From positions 1 through 6,522 of the forward strand of contig CAJOQB010000058.1 in NCBI GenBank assembly GCA_905236405.1: DNA of 6,522 nt, written 5' to 3'. How positions within the stretch are numbered: the first letter of the stretch is position 1; each line of letters starts with the position of its first letter. Under the pieces are notes generated by a model. That model made no database searches and was not told where the DNA came from. It was given only the letters and a program-made list of their open reading frames with translations. The DNA is from an uncultured Bacteroidales bacterium. Its GTDB lineage: Bacteria; Bacteroidota; Bacteroidia; Bacteroidales; P3. Of the stretch, positions 6,351-6,522 are shown piece after piece. A program made the translations under genes and the position numbers.

Positions 6351-6522
6351 ATGGATTGCAACGATAAACTTTTGGAGATAAAAGACTTGAGTGTTGATTT
6401 TCTTGTTGAAAAAAAAACACGGCGAGTGGTACACTCTCTTTCCTACACCCTGCGGCGAGGGCAAACGCTGGGCATTGTCGGTGAATCGGGATCAGGCAAA
6501 TCGGTCAGCTCGCTGGCCATCA
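6351..6522 (+). CDS. ABC transporter ATP-binding protein, oligopeptide/dipeptide type (3' truncated)
   Basis: 57 residues are visible before the window ends. The start MDCNDKLLEIKDLSVDF is the usual first beta-strand of an ABC ATPase, followed by RRVVHSLSYTLRRGQTLGIV and the Walker A motif GESGSGKS (44-51, with Lys50 and Ser51 for ATP/Mg binding). The GESGSGKSVSSLAI wording is typical of the OppD/DppD branch, which powers import of peptides and similar substrates at the inner membrane; the substrate cannot be told from this fragment. Whether it is one ATPase domain or the fused double-domain form is not visible. The ATG at 6351 is chosen because it sits just before the conserved first strand; there is no strong Shine-Dalgarno site, and an ATG at 6340 is in another frame that soon stops. 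A run of nine A (6409-6417) encodes Glu-Lys-Lys-Thr near residues 20-23. The gene diverges from ornithine aminotransferase. Confidence 0.88.
   Translation, partial: MDCNDKLLEIKDLSVDFLVEKKTRRVVHSLSYTLRRGQTLGIVGESGSGKSVSSLAI

Overview
The window looks like an ordinary chromosomal segment from a Bacteroidota bacterium, most likely of the order Bacteroidales. The evidence is a DUF5723-type outer-membrane protein, a lipoprotein with a Bacteroidota-style N-terminus, a match to the Bacteroidota -7 promoter element (TAnnTTTG), start codons without a clear Shine-Dalgarno sequence, and a periplasmic GH29 fucosidase. Coding DNA is fairly GC-rich with many C-ending codons, while the intergenic gaps are AT-rich. 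Species or genus cannot be fixed from the sequence alone.

Layout. On the + strand, three tightly spaced genes (2-3373) look like the end of a cell-envelope operon: the C-terminal part of an unrecognised protein, a lipoprotein that is probably surface-exposed, and a predicted outer-membrane beta-barrel of the DUF5723 type. The operon ends at a strong hairpin terminator (3403-3443). This lies in the short gap shared with a convergent minus-strand gene for a secreted GH29 alpha-L-fucosidase (3459-4907). Next on the minus strand is ornithine aminotransferase (5003-6223), which has its own terminator (4946-4981) and a plausible promoter (6277-6306). A divergent + strand gene begins at 6351 and runs off the window; it encodes the N-terminus of an oligopeptide/dipeptide-type ABC transporter ATPase with an intact Walker A motif.

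How the genes relate. The first three genes probably work together at the outer membrane, but their role is unknown. The fucosidase would release terminal L-fucose from glycans in the periplasm. No SusC/SusD pair, regulator or second glycosidase is visible, so it does not sit in a recognisable polysaccharide utilisation locus within this window. Ornithine aminotransferase links ornithine to glutamate semialdehyde and proline/glutamate metabolism. The ABC ATPase would energise peptide or similar uptake. The last three genes share no obvious pathway.

I found no CRISPR array, transposon, tRNA, rRNA, phage gene or defence system, and no convincing new system. The items most worth a second look are the uncharacterised lipoprotein/DUF5723 gene set, the very short terminator-to-start distance ahead of the fucosidase gene, and a nine-A run early in the ABC ATPase gene.
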